29,199 nucleotides of DNA from JAXGPP01 sp964436865 (GTDB lineage Bacteria; Planctomycetota; Planctomycetia; Pirellulales; Thermoguttaceae), in contig CAYTFK010000051.1 in NCBI GenBank assembly GCA_964436865.1, positions 1-29,199 of the forward strand, read 5' to 3'. Of the stretch, positions 6,738 to 15,980 are shown one piece after another (the stretch's first letter is position 1; the number at the start of each line of letters is the position of its first letter). A program made the position numbers and the translations under genes. A model generated the notes under the pieces. The model saw only the letters and a program-made list of their open reading frames with translations, was not told the DNA's origin and did not search any database.

Positions 6738-8156
6738 ATGAATCGCAATGCCGCATCTGCGGAGCGCAAGCCCGGTCTTTCTCGCCGCGAGTTCCTCGCC
6801 ACTACCGCGGCTGTCGCTGCCCCACTGGTCGTCCCCAACCACGTCCTCGGAGGCGAGGGCCGCGTGGCGCCGAGCGAGCGAACTACGTTGGCCGCGATCG
6901 GCATTGGCGGGCAAGGATTCCAGAACCTGGCTGCGTTGCTTCAGTTTCCCGAGATACAGGTGGTTGCGGTCTGCGATGTAAATCGCGAAGGAGACGGATA
7001 CCTGTCGTGGAACTGGGCGCAGGGCAAGGCGCAGCGGATCGCCGGTCGCGAGCCTGGCCGCCGTCTGACCGACGAGCACTACGCTCAGCAGCGAGATTCG
7101 GGAAAGTATCAGGGCTGCCGAGCTTACGCCGATTTTCGTGAACTGTTTGACAAAGAGGACGTCGACGCGGTCATGGTGGCTACCCCCGATCACACGCACG
7201 CCGTGATCACGATGGCTGCCTTAAAACGAAAGAAACACGTGTACTGCGAGAAGCCGCTCACGTATTCCGTCTACGAGGCGCGGCAGGTCGCCGAGGCTGC
7301 CCGCCAGGCGAACGTGGCCACGCAATTGGGCAATCAAGGCCAAGCGGCGGAGGAGGCAAGACTGACTTGCGAGATCATCCAGGACGGCGCCATCGGGCCG
7401 GTTCGGGAGGTGTTGGTGTCCTCCCCCGCACGATTCTGGAGTTGGACGCCGATTCGTCCGACGGAGACCCCGCCGGTCCCGGAGGGGCTCGATTGGGACC
7501 TGTGGTTAGGCCCCGCCCCCGAACGGCCCTACCATCCCGTTTACTGCCCCTGGACTTGGCGGAACTGGTGGGACTTCGGCACGGGGCTTCTGGGCGACCT
7601 TTGGTGTCACAAACTGTCGACGGCCTTCAAAGCCTTGAAGCTCGCCCACCCAGTGAGCATCGATGCGTCTTCGACCAAATTGGATCCAGATCTCTACCCG
7701 TTGGGCGTAATTGCCCATTTCGAATTCCCAGCCCGTGAAGGAATGCCGCCGGTGACCATCAGTTGGTACGACGGCGGCTTGCGGGCGCCGCGGGTCAAGG
7801 ACTTGGAGCCCGGCCGCAGGATGGAAGACGTGGTTTACGTCGGCGAAAAGGGGACGATGATGCAGCATCGGTTGATACCCGAATCGCGCATGCAAGCGTA
7901 TGGCCGGCCGCCGAAGCTGTTGCCCCGGTCGCCGGGCCACATGGAGGAATGGGTGAGTGCTTGCCGTGGCGGCCCGCCCGCCGGTTCGAACTTCGTCGAC
8001 CACGCAGGGCTGCTCACCGAGGCATGCCTGTTGGGAAATGTCGCCGTGCGGGCCCAGAAGAAGCTGGATTGGGATGGGGTGAACATGAAGATCACCAACG
8101 ACGAGGCTGCCAATCAATACCTGCATCGCGAGTACCGCTCCGGCTGGACGCTGTGA
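6738..8156 (+). CDS. Tat-exported Gfo/Idh/MocA-family oxidoreductase
   Basis: This 472-residue protein has a twin-arginine signal (SRREFL, residues 15-20, then a hydrophobic stretch). A Rossmann nucleotide-binding fold begins at about residue 52 with G-x-G-x-x-G (55-60), followed by the family's YCEKPL motif (EKP near 171-173). The C-terminal part is the Gfo/Idh/MocA beta-sheet domain, rich in Trp (WTWRNWWDFG). Family members use NAD(P) to oxidise or transiently oxidise sugars. Folding with cofactor in the cytoplasm before Tat export fits the signal. It opens the glycan locus, 99 bases before the sulfatase, so a role on a liberated sugar in the periplasm is likely. ATG 6738 has GGAG 7 bases upstream; GTG 6726, with AAGGAG 8 bases upstream, is nearly as good and would add four residues. 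Confidence 0.85.
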   Translation: MNRNAASAERKPGLSRREFLATTAAVAAPLVVPNHVLGGEGRVAPSERTTLAAIGIGGQGFQNLAALLQFPEIQVVAVCDVNREGDGYLSWNWAQGKAQRIAGREPGRRLTDEHYAQQRDSGKYQGCRAYADFRELFDKEDVDAVMVATPDHTHAVITMAALKRKKHVYCEKPLTYSVYEARQVAEAARQANVATQLGNQGQAAEEARLTCEIIQDGAIGPVREVLVSSPARFWSWTPIRPTETPPVPEGLDWDLWLGPAPERPYHPVYCPWTWRNWWDFGTGLLGDLWCHKLSTAFKALKLAHPVSIDASSTKLDPDLYPLGVIAHFEFPAREGMPPVTISWYDGGLRAPRVKDLEPGRRMEDVVYVGEKGTMMQHRLIPESRMQAYGRPPKLLPRSPGHMEEWVSACRGGPPAGSNFVDHAGLLTEACLLGNVAVRAQKKLDWDGVNMKITNDEAANQYLHREYRSGWTL

Positions 8157-8255
8157 GCTGCAGACGGCGGCGCGGGCCGGGTGCAAAAGGCATACGCCAT
8201 TCCATCCTTTTGAGCGACAAATCGGCACCCTCCAGCAATGGTGTGAGGTAGCAAC

Positions 8256-9836
8256 ATGAAACCGCCTGTTGTTCTCGCGGCGATTGTCCTGGCCGTGCCG
8301 GCGTCGCTTCTCGCGGGCGATACCAAGCCGATTCCGCCCCACATTGTCGTGATCCTTGCCGACGATCTTGGTTATGGCGATGTGCATTGCTACAACCCTG
8401 ACCGCGGCAAAATCCCTACGCCCAGTATCGACCGCCTCGCCGCACAGGGGATGCAGTTCACCGACGGACATTCATCGTCGGGGGTCTGTTCGCCGTCGCG
8501 CTACACCCTGCTCACCGGGCGCTATCATTGGCGGAGCCGACTGCAAACGGGTATTGTGGGCGTGTTCGGCGAGCCTCTCATCGCACCGGACCGGCTGACC
8601 ATTGCCGGGCTGGCAAAACAGCACGGGTACCGCACGGCGGCGATCGGCAAATGGCATCTCGGCTGGGATTGGCCGATCGCGCCGGGCCAGCGGAAGCTCT
8701 TCCAGATCCCAAGGGAAGAAGGCAGGAACGAGGCTGCCGCCGTGACGGAACAACACCAAGCGGCGTGGCGGGCAGTCTTTTCCCAGGTGATTCCGGGCGG
8801 GCCGACGGCGCGCGGCTTCGACCGGTATTTCGGCACCGACGTGCCCAATTGGCCGCCGTACTGCTTCATCGACGACGATCGCACGCAGGGGATTCCGGCG
8901 GAATTCCTGCCACCGGGGGCTCTCAGGAACAATATGGCCAGCTTGCAGGGGCCGGCGTTGGCGGGCTGGCAGTTCGAACCGATCCTTCCCGCAATGGGCG
9001 ACCGTGCCGCCGCATTTATTGCCGAGGCCGCACGGGCGCCTTCACCTTTTCTGCTTTACATGCCGCTCACATCGCCGCATACGCCACTGGCCGTGAACGA
9101 AGCCTGGCGCGGCAAGAGCGGGCTGAACGCGTACGCCGACTTTGTCATGGAGACCGACGCGGTTGTGGGCCGAGTACTCGAAGCGCTCGAAGAGAGCGGT
9201 GCTGCGGAACGCGCGTTCGTGTTGTTCACGAGCGACAACGGCTGCGCGCCCTATATCGGTGCGGCCGAACTGGAAGCCAAGGGGCACTACCCCAGCGGAC
9301 CCTTACGCGGCTACAAGGCCGACGCCTGGGAAGGGGGCCATCGGGTGCCGTTCATCGTTCGCTGGCCGGGCGTGGTGAAGCCTGGAAGCGTATGTGGGCA
9401 ACTCGTGCACCATGCCGACCTGATCGCCACGATAGCCGAGGTCCTTGAAACAAGGCTACCAGAAAATGCCGGCGAGGATAGCTTCAGCCTGCTGCCGCTA
9501 CTGAAAGGAGAAGACAAACCGGTCCGTGAGCATGCCGTAAGCTGTGCGGCGAACGGCGTGCCGGCCGTGCGCTCGGGACCGTGGAAGGTCCTGCTGGGAT
9601 CGGGGGCCGGCGGGTTCAACAAAGACCGTGGCGAGGATGGCATGCAGCTCTATAACCTCGCCGCGGACCTCGGTGAAAGGAAGAACCTCGCCGCGGAGCA
9701 GCCGGAGCGGGTGACCCAGATGCAGGCCCTGTTGGAGAAGCTCATCACCGACGGCCGCAGCACGCCCGGCGCCAAGCAAAAGAACGATGTGAGAGTCCAC
9801 CGTTTCCCGCGTCCGGTTGTTCCAGCGGAGCGGTGA
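8256..9836 (+). CDS. Secreted type I (formylglycine) sulfatase
   Basis: This 526-residue protein has a Sec signal peptide (MKPPVVLAAIVLAVPASLLA). The alkaline-phosphatase-fold sulfatase motifs are complete: ILADDLGYGD with metal ligands Asp36 and Asp37, the modification motif CSPSR at 78-82 (Cys78 becomes formylglycine) followed by YTLLTGRY, GKWHLG (Lys132, His134), His275 in SPHTPL, and SDNG with Asp327 and Asn328. It would hydrolyse sulfate esters on a polysaccharide or oligosaccharide outside the cytoplasm. Maturation needs a formylglycine-generating enzyme encoded elsewhere. GAGG lies 7 bases before the ATG. Location next to fucosidase and arabinofuranosidase genes points to a sulfated glycan. 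Substrate position cannot be assigned from the motifs. Confidence 0.95.
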   Translation: MKPPVVLAAIVLAVPASLLAGDTKPIPPHIVVILADDLGYGDVHCYNPDRGKIPTPSIDRLAAQGMQFTDGHSSSGVCSPSRYTLLTGRYHWRSRLQTGIVGVFGEPLIAPDRLTIAGLAKQHGYRTAAIGKWHLGWDWPIAPGQRKLFQIPREEGRNEAAAVTEQHQAAWRAVFSQVIPGGPTARGFDRYFGTDVPNWPPYCFIDDDRTQGIPAEFLPPGALRNNMASLQGPALAGWQFEPILPAMGDRAAAFIAEAARAPSPFLLYMPLTSPHTPLAVNEAWRGKSGLNAYADFVMETDAVVGRVLEALEESGAAERAFVLFTSDNGCAPYIGAAELEAKGHYPSGPLRGYKADAWEGGHRVPFIVRWPGVVKPGSVCGQLVHHADLIATIAEVLETRLPENAGEDSFSLLPLLKGEDKPVREHAVSCAANGVPAVRSGPWKVLLGSGAGGFNKDRGEDGMQLYNLAADLGERKNLAAEQPERVTQMQALLEKLITDGRSTPGAKQKNDVRVHRFPRPVVPAER

Positions 9837-9913
9837 AACGACGCCGAGTGTCGCTGCGGTTCGATTGGGGCGTCCTGGATACCATCGGGCTTTCAGGCGG
9901 GAGGTGAAGCGGT

Positions 9914-11215
9914 ATGCTGCACGACCCGAGCCACTATGAGCCGCCGGCGCCGGCGGAGCCGATCCTCCTCTGCGATTCCGACAAGTCCGTCCTCCGCCGA
10001 CTGGCCGAAGAACTCGCGGCGATTGCCACCCTCCCAGTCCACCGCGAGAAGGCCGAACTATGGCGGCGAGTCAACGAGATGGATGCCGTCCGGCCGATGG
10101 TGTGGATCAACGAGATCCCCTGGCACGAGATGGATGTCAATGGCGAGCTGACGCTCCGCACCCGGCATCCTTGGGCCCAGAGCCAGGAGCGGGAGATGCG
10201 GCGCGTGCTCTACCAGTGGCGGCACATGCCGGGCGACATGATCGTCGATGATTACCTTGCCTGCCCGCTGGCGATCCACAGCACCGATTTCGGAATCGTC
10301 GAACAGGTGGACATTGTCCGAACGGATGCCGAGAGCGACATCGTCTCACGGCACTTCCACAGGCAGATCCACGACTTCGCCGACCTGGAGAAGATCCGCA
10401 TGCCGGTGGTGACACACAACCGGCAGGCCACCGAGTATAGCTACGCGGCGATGTGCGAGCTTTTCGGCGACATCATGCCGGTGAAGAGGATTGGGCAGAC
10501 GCACATTTGGTTCACGCCCTGGGACTACCTGATCCGCTGGTGGGGCGTCGAGGAGGCGATGCTCGACATGTACGAGCGGCCGGACCTGGTCCACGCAGCG
10601 GTCGAGCGGATGGTCGACGCGTGGATGGTCGAACTCGATCAGTTCGTCGACAAAGACCTGCTGGCGCTCGACTGCCGCAACATCCGAATCGGCTCGGGCG
10701 GCTACGGGTACACATCGGAGCTACCTGGCGACGACCATGACCCGCAGCACGTTCGGCCGCACAACATGTGGGGCTGCTCCAACGCGCAGATCTTCTCCGA
10801 GGTCTCGCCCAAGTTCCACTGGGAGTTTGCCCTGGAGCACGACATCCGCTGGCTCGACCGCTGGGGCCTGAACTACTACGGCTGCTGTGAGCCTTTGGAC
10901 GGCAAGGCGGAACTGCTGAAACGGATTCCTCGGCTGCGGAAGGTCTCGGTGACACCGTGGTGCCGAACAGAGCGGGCGGTCGAGATGATTGGGCCGCACT
11001 GGGTGATGAGCCGCAAGCCGAACCCGGCGATTTTTGCTGAGGACCACTGGAACCCCGGGCGGGCACGGCAGGATCTTCGCGATTTTCTGGAGAGAGCCCG
11101 CGGCTGCCACGTGGAGCTGATCATGAAAGACATCTCTACGGTGCGCCGCCAGCCGCAGCGGCTTTGGGAATGGGCGCGGATCGCAGTGGAAGAGGCCGAG
11201 GCGTTTGCATCGTAG
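9914..11215 (+). CDS. URO-D-superfamily protein 1 (methyltransferase/decarboxylase fold)
   Basis: This 433-residue cytoplasmic protein has no signal peptide. The overall pattern is that of the uroporphyrinogen decarboxylase TIM-barrel superfamily, which includes MtaA/CmuA-type methyltransferases. A C-terminal core (about 185-425) contains the ligand-like strand end GLNYYGCCEPL (Cys324, Cys325) where MtaA-type enzymes have HxCG. It is longer than true HemE (about 340-350) because of an N-terminal helical extension. It therefore most likely does not make haem. GGGAGG lies 9 bases before the ATG. It sits between the sulfatase and the fucosidase (32-base gap). Reaction and substrate are unknown. 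Confidence 0.75.
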   Translation: MLHDPSHYEPPAPAEPILLCDSDKSVLRRLAEELAAIATLPVHREKAELWRRVNEMDAVRPMVWINEIPWHEMDVNGELTLRTRHPWAQSQEREMRRVLYQWRHMPGDMIVDDYLACPLAIHSTDFGIVEQVDIVRTDAESDIVSRHFHRQIHDFADLEKIRMPVVTHNRQATEYSYAAMCELFGDIMPVKRIGQTHIWFTPWDYLIRWWGVEEAMLDMYERPDLVHAAVERMVDAWMVELDQFVDKDLLALDCRNIRIGSGGYGYTSELPGDDHDPQHVRPHNMWGCSNAQIFSEVSPKFHWEFALEHDIRWLDRWGLNYYGCCEPLDGKAELLKRIPRLRKVSVTPWCRTERAVEMIGPHWVMSRKPNPAIFAEDHWNPGRARQDLRDFLERARGCHVELIMKDISTVRRQPQRLWEWARIAVEEAEAFAS

Positions 11216-11247
11216 GGGGCAACGCAGGGGCGACGAGGAGGTGGACG

Positions 11248-12984
11248 GTGAGAGCGATGCTCCTGGGATGTTTGTGCCTGGCGGCCGGTGGAGATTGCGT
11301 GGCAGCCGAGACTGGCACGGACTTGCTCCACGCCCGCCCTGAAGCGATCGAGGCCTGGAAGGACATGCGGTTCGGCATGTTCATCTGCTGGGGACCGGTG
11401 TCGCTTACCGGGCGCGAGATCGGATGGTCGCGGGGCGCGCCGACGCCCATCGAAGAATACGACGCGCTCTACAAGAAATGGAATCCGGACCGGTTCGACG
11501 CGTGGGCGTGGATTCGGCTGGTCAAGGAGTCGGGCGCGCGGTACGTCGTCTTCCTGCTCAAGCATCACGACGGCTTCTGCCTTTGGAACACACGCCAGAC
11601 CGACTACAACAGCATGAATGGTCCGTTCCACCGCGACGTGGCCAAGGAGATTGCCGCGGCGTGCCGCGAAGAGGGAATCGGATTCTTCCCGTACTATTCG
11701 ACGTGCGACTGGCACCATACCGACTTCCCGCTGACCAGTCCCGGCGGGAAGGTGGAGCGTCCGGTCTCAAATCTCGACCGCTACACCGAGTATCTCGAGG
11801 CGCAGGTCAGGGAGCTGATTACGGGCTACGGACCACTAACCGGCATCTGGTTCGATGTGCCGCAGCGATTTGACCGCGCCCGGGGCGAACGGGTGGTTCG
11901 CTTTGTCCGTTCGCTCCAGCCGGACATTCTCGTGAACAATCGCACTGGCGCACCCGGCGATTTCGACACGCCCGAACAGCGCGTTGGCCGGCGGCAGTTC
12001 GACCGGCCATGGGAGAGCTGCATCACGCTCGGCACGCAGTGGTCGTGGAAACCGGACGACACGCTCAAGCCCTACACCGACGCCATTCGGATCCTGGTGG
12101 TGTGCGCGGCGGGGGACGGGAATCTCGCGCTCAACACCAATCCCATGCCCGACGGGCAGATCGAGCCGCGGCAGGCGGAGTCGTTCCGCAAGATCGGCCA
12201 GTGGCTCGCCCGGTACGGCGAGTCGATCTACGGCACCCGGGGCGGACCGTTCGTCGCGCCGGATTCGGGACGGCGGCATAGTGCTGCCCACGGTGATCCC
12301 TTCGCACTTGCGGAGGGAGACTGGTGGGGCGGCTCGACCCGCAAGGACAACTTGATCTATCTCCACATCCTGCGGTGGCCGAACGAGAAGATCTCGCTCC
12401 CGGCGATTGAGGCAAAGATCGTTCGCCACAGCGTCCTGACTGAGGGCGAGGCAACCGTGGAGCAGACCAACGGCGGCATCGAAGTGCACGTGGCGGCCGC
12501 GGATCGCGACCCGATCGACACGATCGTGAAACTGGAGATTGACGGTCCCGCCAGTGAGATCCCGATTCTTTTATCGAAGAGCACCGTGCCCGTCTCGCTG
12601 GCGACCGGCCAGAAGGCATCGGCCTCGAACTGGTTCCGGAATAGCGCGAGTTATGCGCCGTCCATGGCTGTCGACGGCGACCTCGACACGCGATGGGGCT
12701 GCGACTGGGGAACGCATGCCTGCTGGCTGGAGGTTGATCTCGGCGCGCCCAAGACGTTTTCCGAGGCCTGGATCAGCGAGCCGTACGGCCGTGTCGAGGA
12801 GTTCGAACTGCAGGTCTGGCGCGATGCCGGGTGGAGCACTTTCCACCGCGGCACGACCATCGGCGAGGACTGCACGGTCCAATTCGCCCCCGTAACCGGG
12901 CAGCGGGTACGGCTCGATTTGAAGAAGGCGAGCGAGGGGCCATCGATCTGGGAATTCCAACTGTTCGAGCAACCGCAGCCATGA
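11248..12984 (+). CDS. GH29 alpha-L-fucosidase with C-terminal F5/8-type (CBM32-like) domain
   Basis: This 578-residue exported enzyme should release terminal alpha-L-fucose. After a signal peptide (LLGCLCLAAGG...CVAAE), the GH29 barrel begins with MRFGMFICWGPVS. It continues through KHHDGFCLW (His106, His107), FFPYYSTCDWHH, and IWFD, where Asp203 is the expected nucleophile. The residue after it is Val rather than the common Gly. A beta-sandwich linker region (about 330-450) precedes a discoidin-like domain (about 450-575) with the typical AVDGDLDTRWGCD and WLEVDLG motifs, probably binding glycan. The start is GTG 11248 with AGGAGG 6 bases upstream; a longer frame would overlap the preceding gene. 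The stop overlaps the next gene's ATG by four bases, so the two are translationally coupled. Confidence 0.9.
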   Translation: MRAMLLGCLCLAAGGDCVAAETGTDLLHARPEAIEAWKDMRFGMFICWGPVSLTGREIGWSRGAPTPIEEYDALYKKWNPDRFDAWAWIRLVKESGARYVVFLLKHHDGFCLWNTRQTDYNSMNGPFHRDVAKEIAAACREEGIGFFPYYSTCDWHHTDFPLTSPGGKVERPVSNLDRYTEYLEAQVRELITGYGPLTGIWFDVPQRFDRARGERVVRFVRSLQPDILVNNRTGAPGDFDTPEQRVGRRQFDRPWESCITLGTQWSWKPDDTLKPYTDAIRILVVCAAGDGNLALNTNPMPDGQIEPRQAESFRKIGQWLARYGESIYGTRGGPFVAPDSGRRHSAAHGDPFALAEGDWWGGSTRKDNLIYLHILRWPNEKISLPAIEAKIVRHSVLTEGEATVEQTNGGIEVHVAAADRDPIDTIVKLEIDGPASEIPILLSKSTVPVSLATGQKASASNWFRNSASYAPSMAVDGDLDTRWGCDWGTHACWLEVDLGAPKTFSEAWISEPYGRVEEFELQVWRDAGWSTFHRGTTIGEDCTVQFAPVTGQRVRLDLKKASEGPSIWEFQLFEQPQP

Positions 12985-14033
12985 CCCCTCGCGAACGCGT
13001 ACTGGCCGCTTTCGCCCACGAGGAACCGGATCAGGTGCCGCGGTGGTGCGGCGCGTCGCCCGAGTTTCTGGCCAAGGCTCGGAAGCAATTGGACCTGCCG
13101 GACAACGCGAGCGTCTTCGTCCGTTTCGGCGATGATTTCCGCCGAGTGTTCGCACGGTACACGGGTCCCGAGCGGCCGCTGTCGCCCGGGGCGACGTCGC
13201 GGACGATCTTCGGCATCGAGCGGGCCGGCCACGGTTATGGCCAGCCGCTGAGCCATCCGCTGGCCTGTGCCACTCTTGACGAGATCCACGACTATACCTG
13301 GCCCGATCCGAACTGGCAGGATGTTTCGCAGATTCGGGACGAGGCACTGGCCTGGGGCCGCCACTACGCGATTCTCGGCGGCGACTGGTCGCCGTTCTGG
13401 CACGACGCGATCGATCTATTGGGCATGGAGAATCTCTATCTGAAGATGTACGATGCGCCGGAGCTGGTCGATGCGGTGCTCGCCCATCTGGTCGACTACT
13501 ACGCTACGGTCAGCCAGCGGATTTTCGACGCGGCCGCCGACGCGCTCGACGTATTCTTCATTGGCAACGATTTCGGCAGCCAGACCGGGCCCCTGCTCAG
13601 TCCCGCACAGTTCGATCGCTTCATGCTGCCGCAACTCAAGCGGCTTATCGACCTGGGCCACTCGTACGGACTCAAGGTGCAGCTCCATTGCTGCGGCGGA
13701 TTCGAGCCGCTGATTCCCGCAATGATCGCCGCGGGTCTGGACGGCCTGCACGCGATTCAGCCGTGTTGTCGCGGCATGGACCTCGCCACGCTCAAGTCGC
13801 GTTATGGGACGAAGATCGTCTTCAACGGCGCGATCGACTCGCACCACGTGCTCATCCGGGGCACGCCTGAATCGGTGCGGGAGCGGACCTGCGAGGTGCT
13901 GCGGATCATGGCACCGGGCGGCGGCTATATTGCCGGGGCGAGCCACGACTACGTTCTCGAAGAGACGCCGGTGGAGAACATCGTGGCGATGTTCGACGCC
14001 GTGGCCGAGCACGGTGTTTACAGAAGATCTTGA
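12981..14033 (+). CDS. URO-D-superfamily protein 2
   Basis: This 350-residue cytoplasmic protein opens with MTPRERVLAAFAHEEPDQVP, the classic start of the URO-D/MtaA family. At 234-239 it has QLHCCG (His236, Cys238), matching the HxC zinc site of MtaA/CmuA-type methyltransferases. It ends with the motif GGGYIAGASHD (His322), where MtaA has its third ligand, Cys. HemE's substrate-binding Arg motifs are not apparent, so a haem role is unlikely. Its ATG lies inside the stop of the fucosidase gene (ATGA), strong evidence of a shared transcript. It is only distantly similar to the other two URO-D-like proteins in the locus. Possible activities include methyl transfer to a thiol or corrinoid, or a different lyase reaction. 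The substrate is unknown. Confidence 0.85.
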   Translation: MTPRERVLAAFAHEEPDQVPRWCGASPEFLAKARKQLDLPDNASVFVRFGDDFRRVFARYTGPERPLSPGATSRTIFGIERAGHGYGQPLSHPLACATLDEIHDYTWPDPNWQDVSQIRDEALAWGRHYAILGGDWSPFWHDAIDLLGMENLYLKMYDAPELVDAVLAHLVDYYATVSQRIFDAAADALDVFFIGNDFGSQTGPLLSPAQFDRFMLPQLKRLIDLGHSYGLKVQLHCCGGFEPLIPAMIAAGLDGLHAIQPCCRGMDLATLKSRYGTKIVFNGAIDSHHVLIRGTPESVRERTCEVLRIMAPGGGYIAGASHDYVLEETPVENIVAMFDAVAEHGVYRRS

Positions 14034-14067
14034 ACCCCCGAGGGATGAAGAGCGAGGCTCATCGTCG

Positions 14068-15969
14068 ATGAAGTACCTGCTGACTATTGCAGCTTCTGTC
14101 CTATTGCTTCAGCCTCTCTATGCCCAGCATGGCGTGATCCGCGAATACGCGGCGCTGGCGCCCAAGCCGGACGCAGTGCCGCTGGCACCACTGTTCGACA
14201 CACCCTTGACCGACACGAGCATCACGGTCGGGCCTGACAAGGCCTTCTACCTCACCGGCTCGGCGGTGAACGGAACCGAAGCGATCTTCACCGACAAGCT
14301 GTCGGTCTGGCGGTCGGCTGACATGAAGGAGTGGAAGCTGCTGCGAACACTCGAGCTGGCGCCGATGAAGGTCCGGGCGCCGGAACTGCATTACCTCGAC
14401 GGCCGCTTCTGGCTCGCTTTCGCCATTGAAGGGGGCGGCACCGGGCTGGCACGGTTCGACACGCCCGACCTGGCGACGAGCGGATTTCGCCAGGCGCGGA
14501 TCACCGAGCGCGGCACGGATCCATCGTTTTTCCGCGACGACGACGGTACGTATTACTGGGTCCTGAGCGGCGGCGGAATCGCGCGGATGAAAGATGATCC
14601 GCTTGAGGGACTTGCCGGGCCGCCGGCACGCACCCCTGTCCGGATCGCCGCGCCCAAACCACAGCAGGCCGGGCAGAGCACCACGCACCTCCGCGGGGCG
14701 TTTCTCACCAAGATCAACGGCAAGTACCACCTGTTCATCACCGGGCGGATCTTCCGCGGCGGGCTCGGCCGGACCGGTCTGCCGGAAGGTGTCGACGACG
14801 TGCTCGTGGCCGCATCGGAGACGCCCGATCGCGGCTACTCCCCTTTCTACGTGGCCTTTCCCAACGCCGGCCAGACGACGCTGTTCCACGATCCGGCCGG
14901 TGGACTGTGGGCAACCTGGTCGGGCGGCGACGAGCGATCGATCTTCCGCGGGCGGCCGGGAGCCTTTCAGGTGGAAATGGTCTCGGCGGAACAGGAGGCC
15001 TGGACGATCGGCTTTGCCGGTACGGAGAAGGGGGATCGTTTTCCGTTCGGGCTGATGTTGCGGCCCGACACGTCGTTCATCTACGAGCGCGGCATGGGTT
15101 CGGCGCGCGGGGTACCGCTCGACAAGGTGCCCGGCCAGCGGGCCGCGGTTCCCTGGATCCGCGACACGTTCATCGTGGTCGGCCACGACGGGAACTACTA
15201 TCTCACCGGCACGTCGGGCAACATGGACGGCATCAATCTATGGCGTTCGACCGACCTCGAGCACTTCGAGTTCGTCAAGCAGGTCTGGACCCCTGAGGCC
15301 GATCCCGGAAAGTGGTACAACCGCGCGCCGAACCGTCTCTTTTGGGCGCCCGAACTCCACTACCTGAAGGGCACCTACTGGATCGCCTTCTCCGTTAGCG
15401 CAGGCGACCAGGGTAAGAACAATCTGCTTAGGAGCACGAGCGGGCGGGCCGAAGGTCCTTACGAATTTGCCCTGCCGGGCAACCAGGGCGTGGACCAGCA
15501 CATCGACAGCTCACTGTTCGAGGACATCGACGGCCGCGTCTACTATGTCTGGCAAGACGGCCTGATCCGCGAGTTTAACGAGGCGATGAATGGCTTTGAG
15601 GGCGATGCGCGGAAGATCGTACCGGTCGACGGCCAGCGAGTCGGTTACGAGGGAGCGACGCTGGTGAGGATTGGCGACTGGTACGTGCTCACCTGCGCCG
15701 AGTGGAACGGCGGATCGAACCACGGCGACGGCACCTACGACATGATGTACTCCTGCGCTCGCGATCTGAATGGGCCGTGGAAACCGCGCCGCGTCGCGGT
15801 CCCGCACGCGGGCCATGGTGCACTCTTCAAAGACAAGGCCGGTCGATGGTGCGCGTCGTTCTTCGGCAACGACCGCACCGCGCCGTTCCGCGCCATGCCC
15901 GGCTTCGTGCCGGTGGAGATTCAGGACCGGGGCGATGATCTCGTCATTCGACCGGCATCCGAGCCGTGA
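14068..15969 (+). CDS. Secreted protein with two tandem GH43-like beta-propellers
   Basis: This 633-residue protein has a signal peptide (MKYLLTIAASVLLLQPLYAQ). Two homologous halves follow (about 40-305 and 360-620). Matching landmarks are ITVGPDKAFYLTG and IVVGHDGNYYLTG, VWRSADMKEW and LWRSTDLEHF, RAPELHYLDG and WAPELHYLKG, and terminal TLFHDPAGGLW and ALFKDKAGRWC. GH43 enzymes use a base Asp, a modulator Asp and an acid Glu. Copy 2 has candidates Asp366, Asp480 and Glu528 (YEGATL). Copy 1 has Asp49 and Asp151, but Arg209 (HLRGAF) sits where the Glu should be, so it may be inactive or substrate-binding. GH43 covers arabinofuranosidases, xylosidases and related enzymes. ATG 14068 is preferred because it begins the signal peptide; the ribosome site is weak. 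A 34-base gap separates it from the previous gene. Confidence 0.8.
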   Translation: MKYLLTIAASVLLLQPLYAQHGVIREYAALAPKPDAVPLAPLFDTPLTDTSITVGPDKAFYLTGSAVNGTEAIFTDKLSVWRSADMKEWKLLRTLELAPMKVRAPELHYLDGRFWLAFAIEGGGTGLARFDTPDLATSGFRQARITERGTDPSFFRDDDGTYYWVLSGGGIARMKDDPLEGLAGPPARTPVRIAAPKPQQAGQSTTHLRGAFLTKINGKYHLFITGRIFRGGLGRTGLPEGVDDVLVAASETPDRGYSPFYVAFPNAGQTTLFHDPAGGLWATWSGGDERSIFRGRPGAFQVEMVSAEQEAWTIGFAGTEKGDRFPFGLMLRPDTSFIYERGMGSARGVPLDKVPGQRAAVPWIRDTFIVVGHDGNYYLTGTSGNMDGINLWRSTDLEHFEFVKQVWTPEADPGKWYNRAPNRLFWAPELHYLKGTYWIAFSVSAGDQGKNNLLRSTSGRAEGPYEFALPGNQGVDQHIDSSLFEDIDGRVYYVWQDGLIREFNEAMNGFEGDARKIVPVDGQRVGYEGATLVRIGDWYVLTCAEWNGGSNHGDGTYDMMYSCARDLNGPWKPRRVAVPHAGHGALFKDKAGRWCASFFGNDRTAPFRAMPGFVPVEIQDRGDDLVIRPASEP

Positions 15970-15980
15970 AGGACCGTCGC

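Noticed and set aside
12831..12980. N-terminal extension of URO-D-like protein 2 by 50 residues
   Set aside because: It would overlap the fucosidase coding sequence by 154 bases. The family start MTPRERVLAAF lies at the ATGA overlap at 12981.
13804..14067. Extension of the tandem GH43-like protein upstream by 88 residues
   Set aside because: It overlaps the URO-D-like gene and would bury a good signal peptide that begins at 14068.
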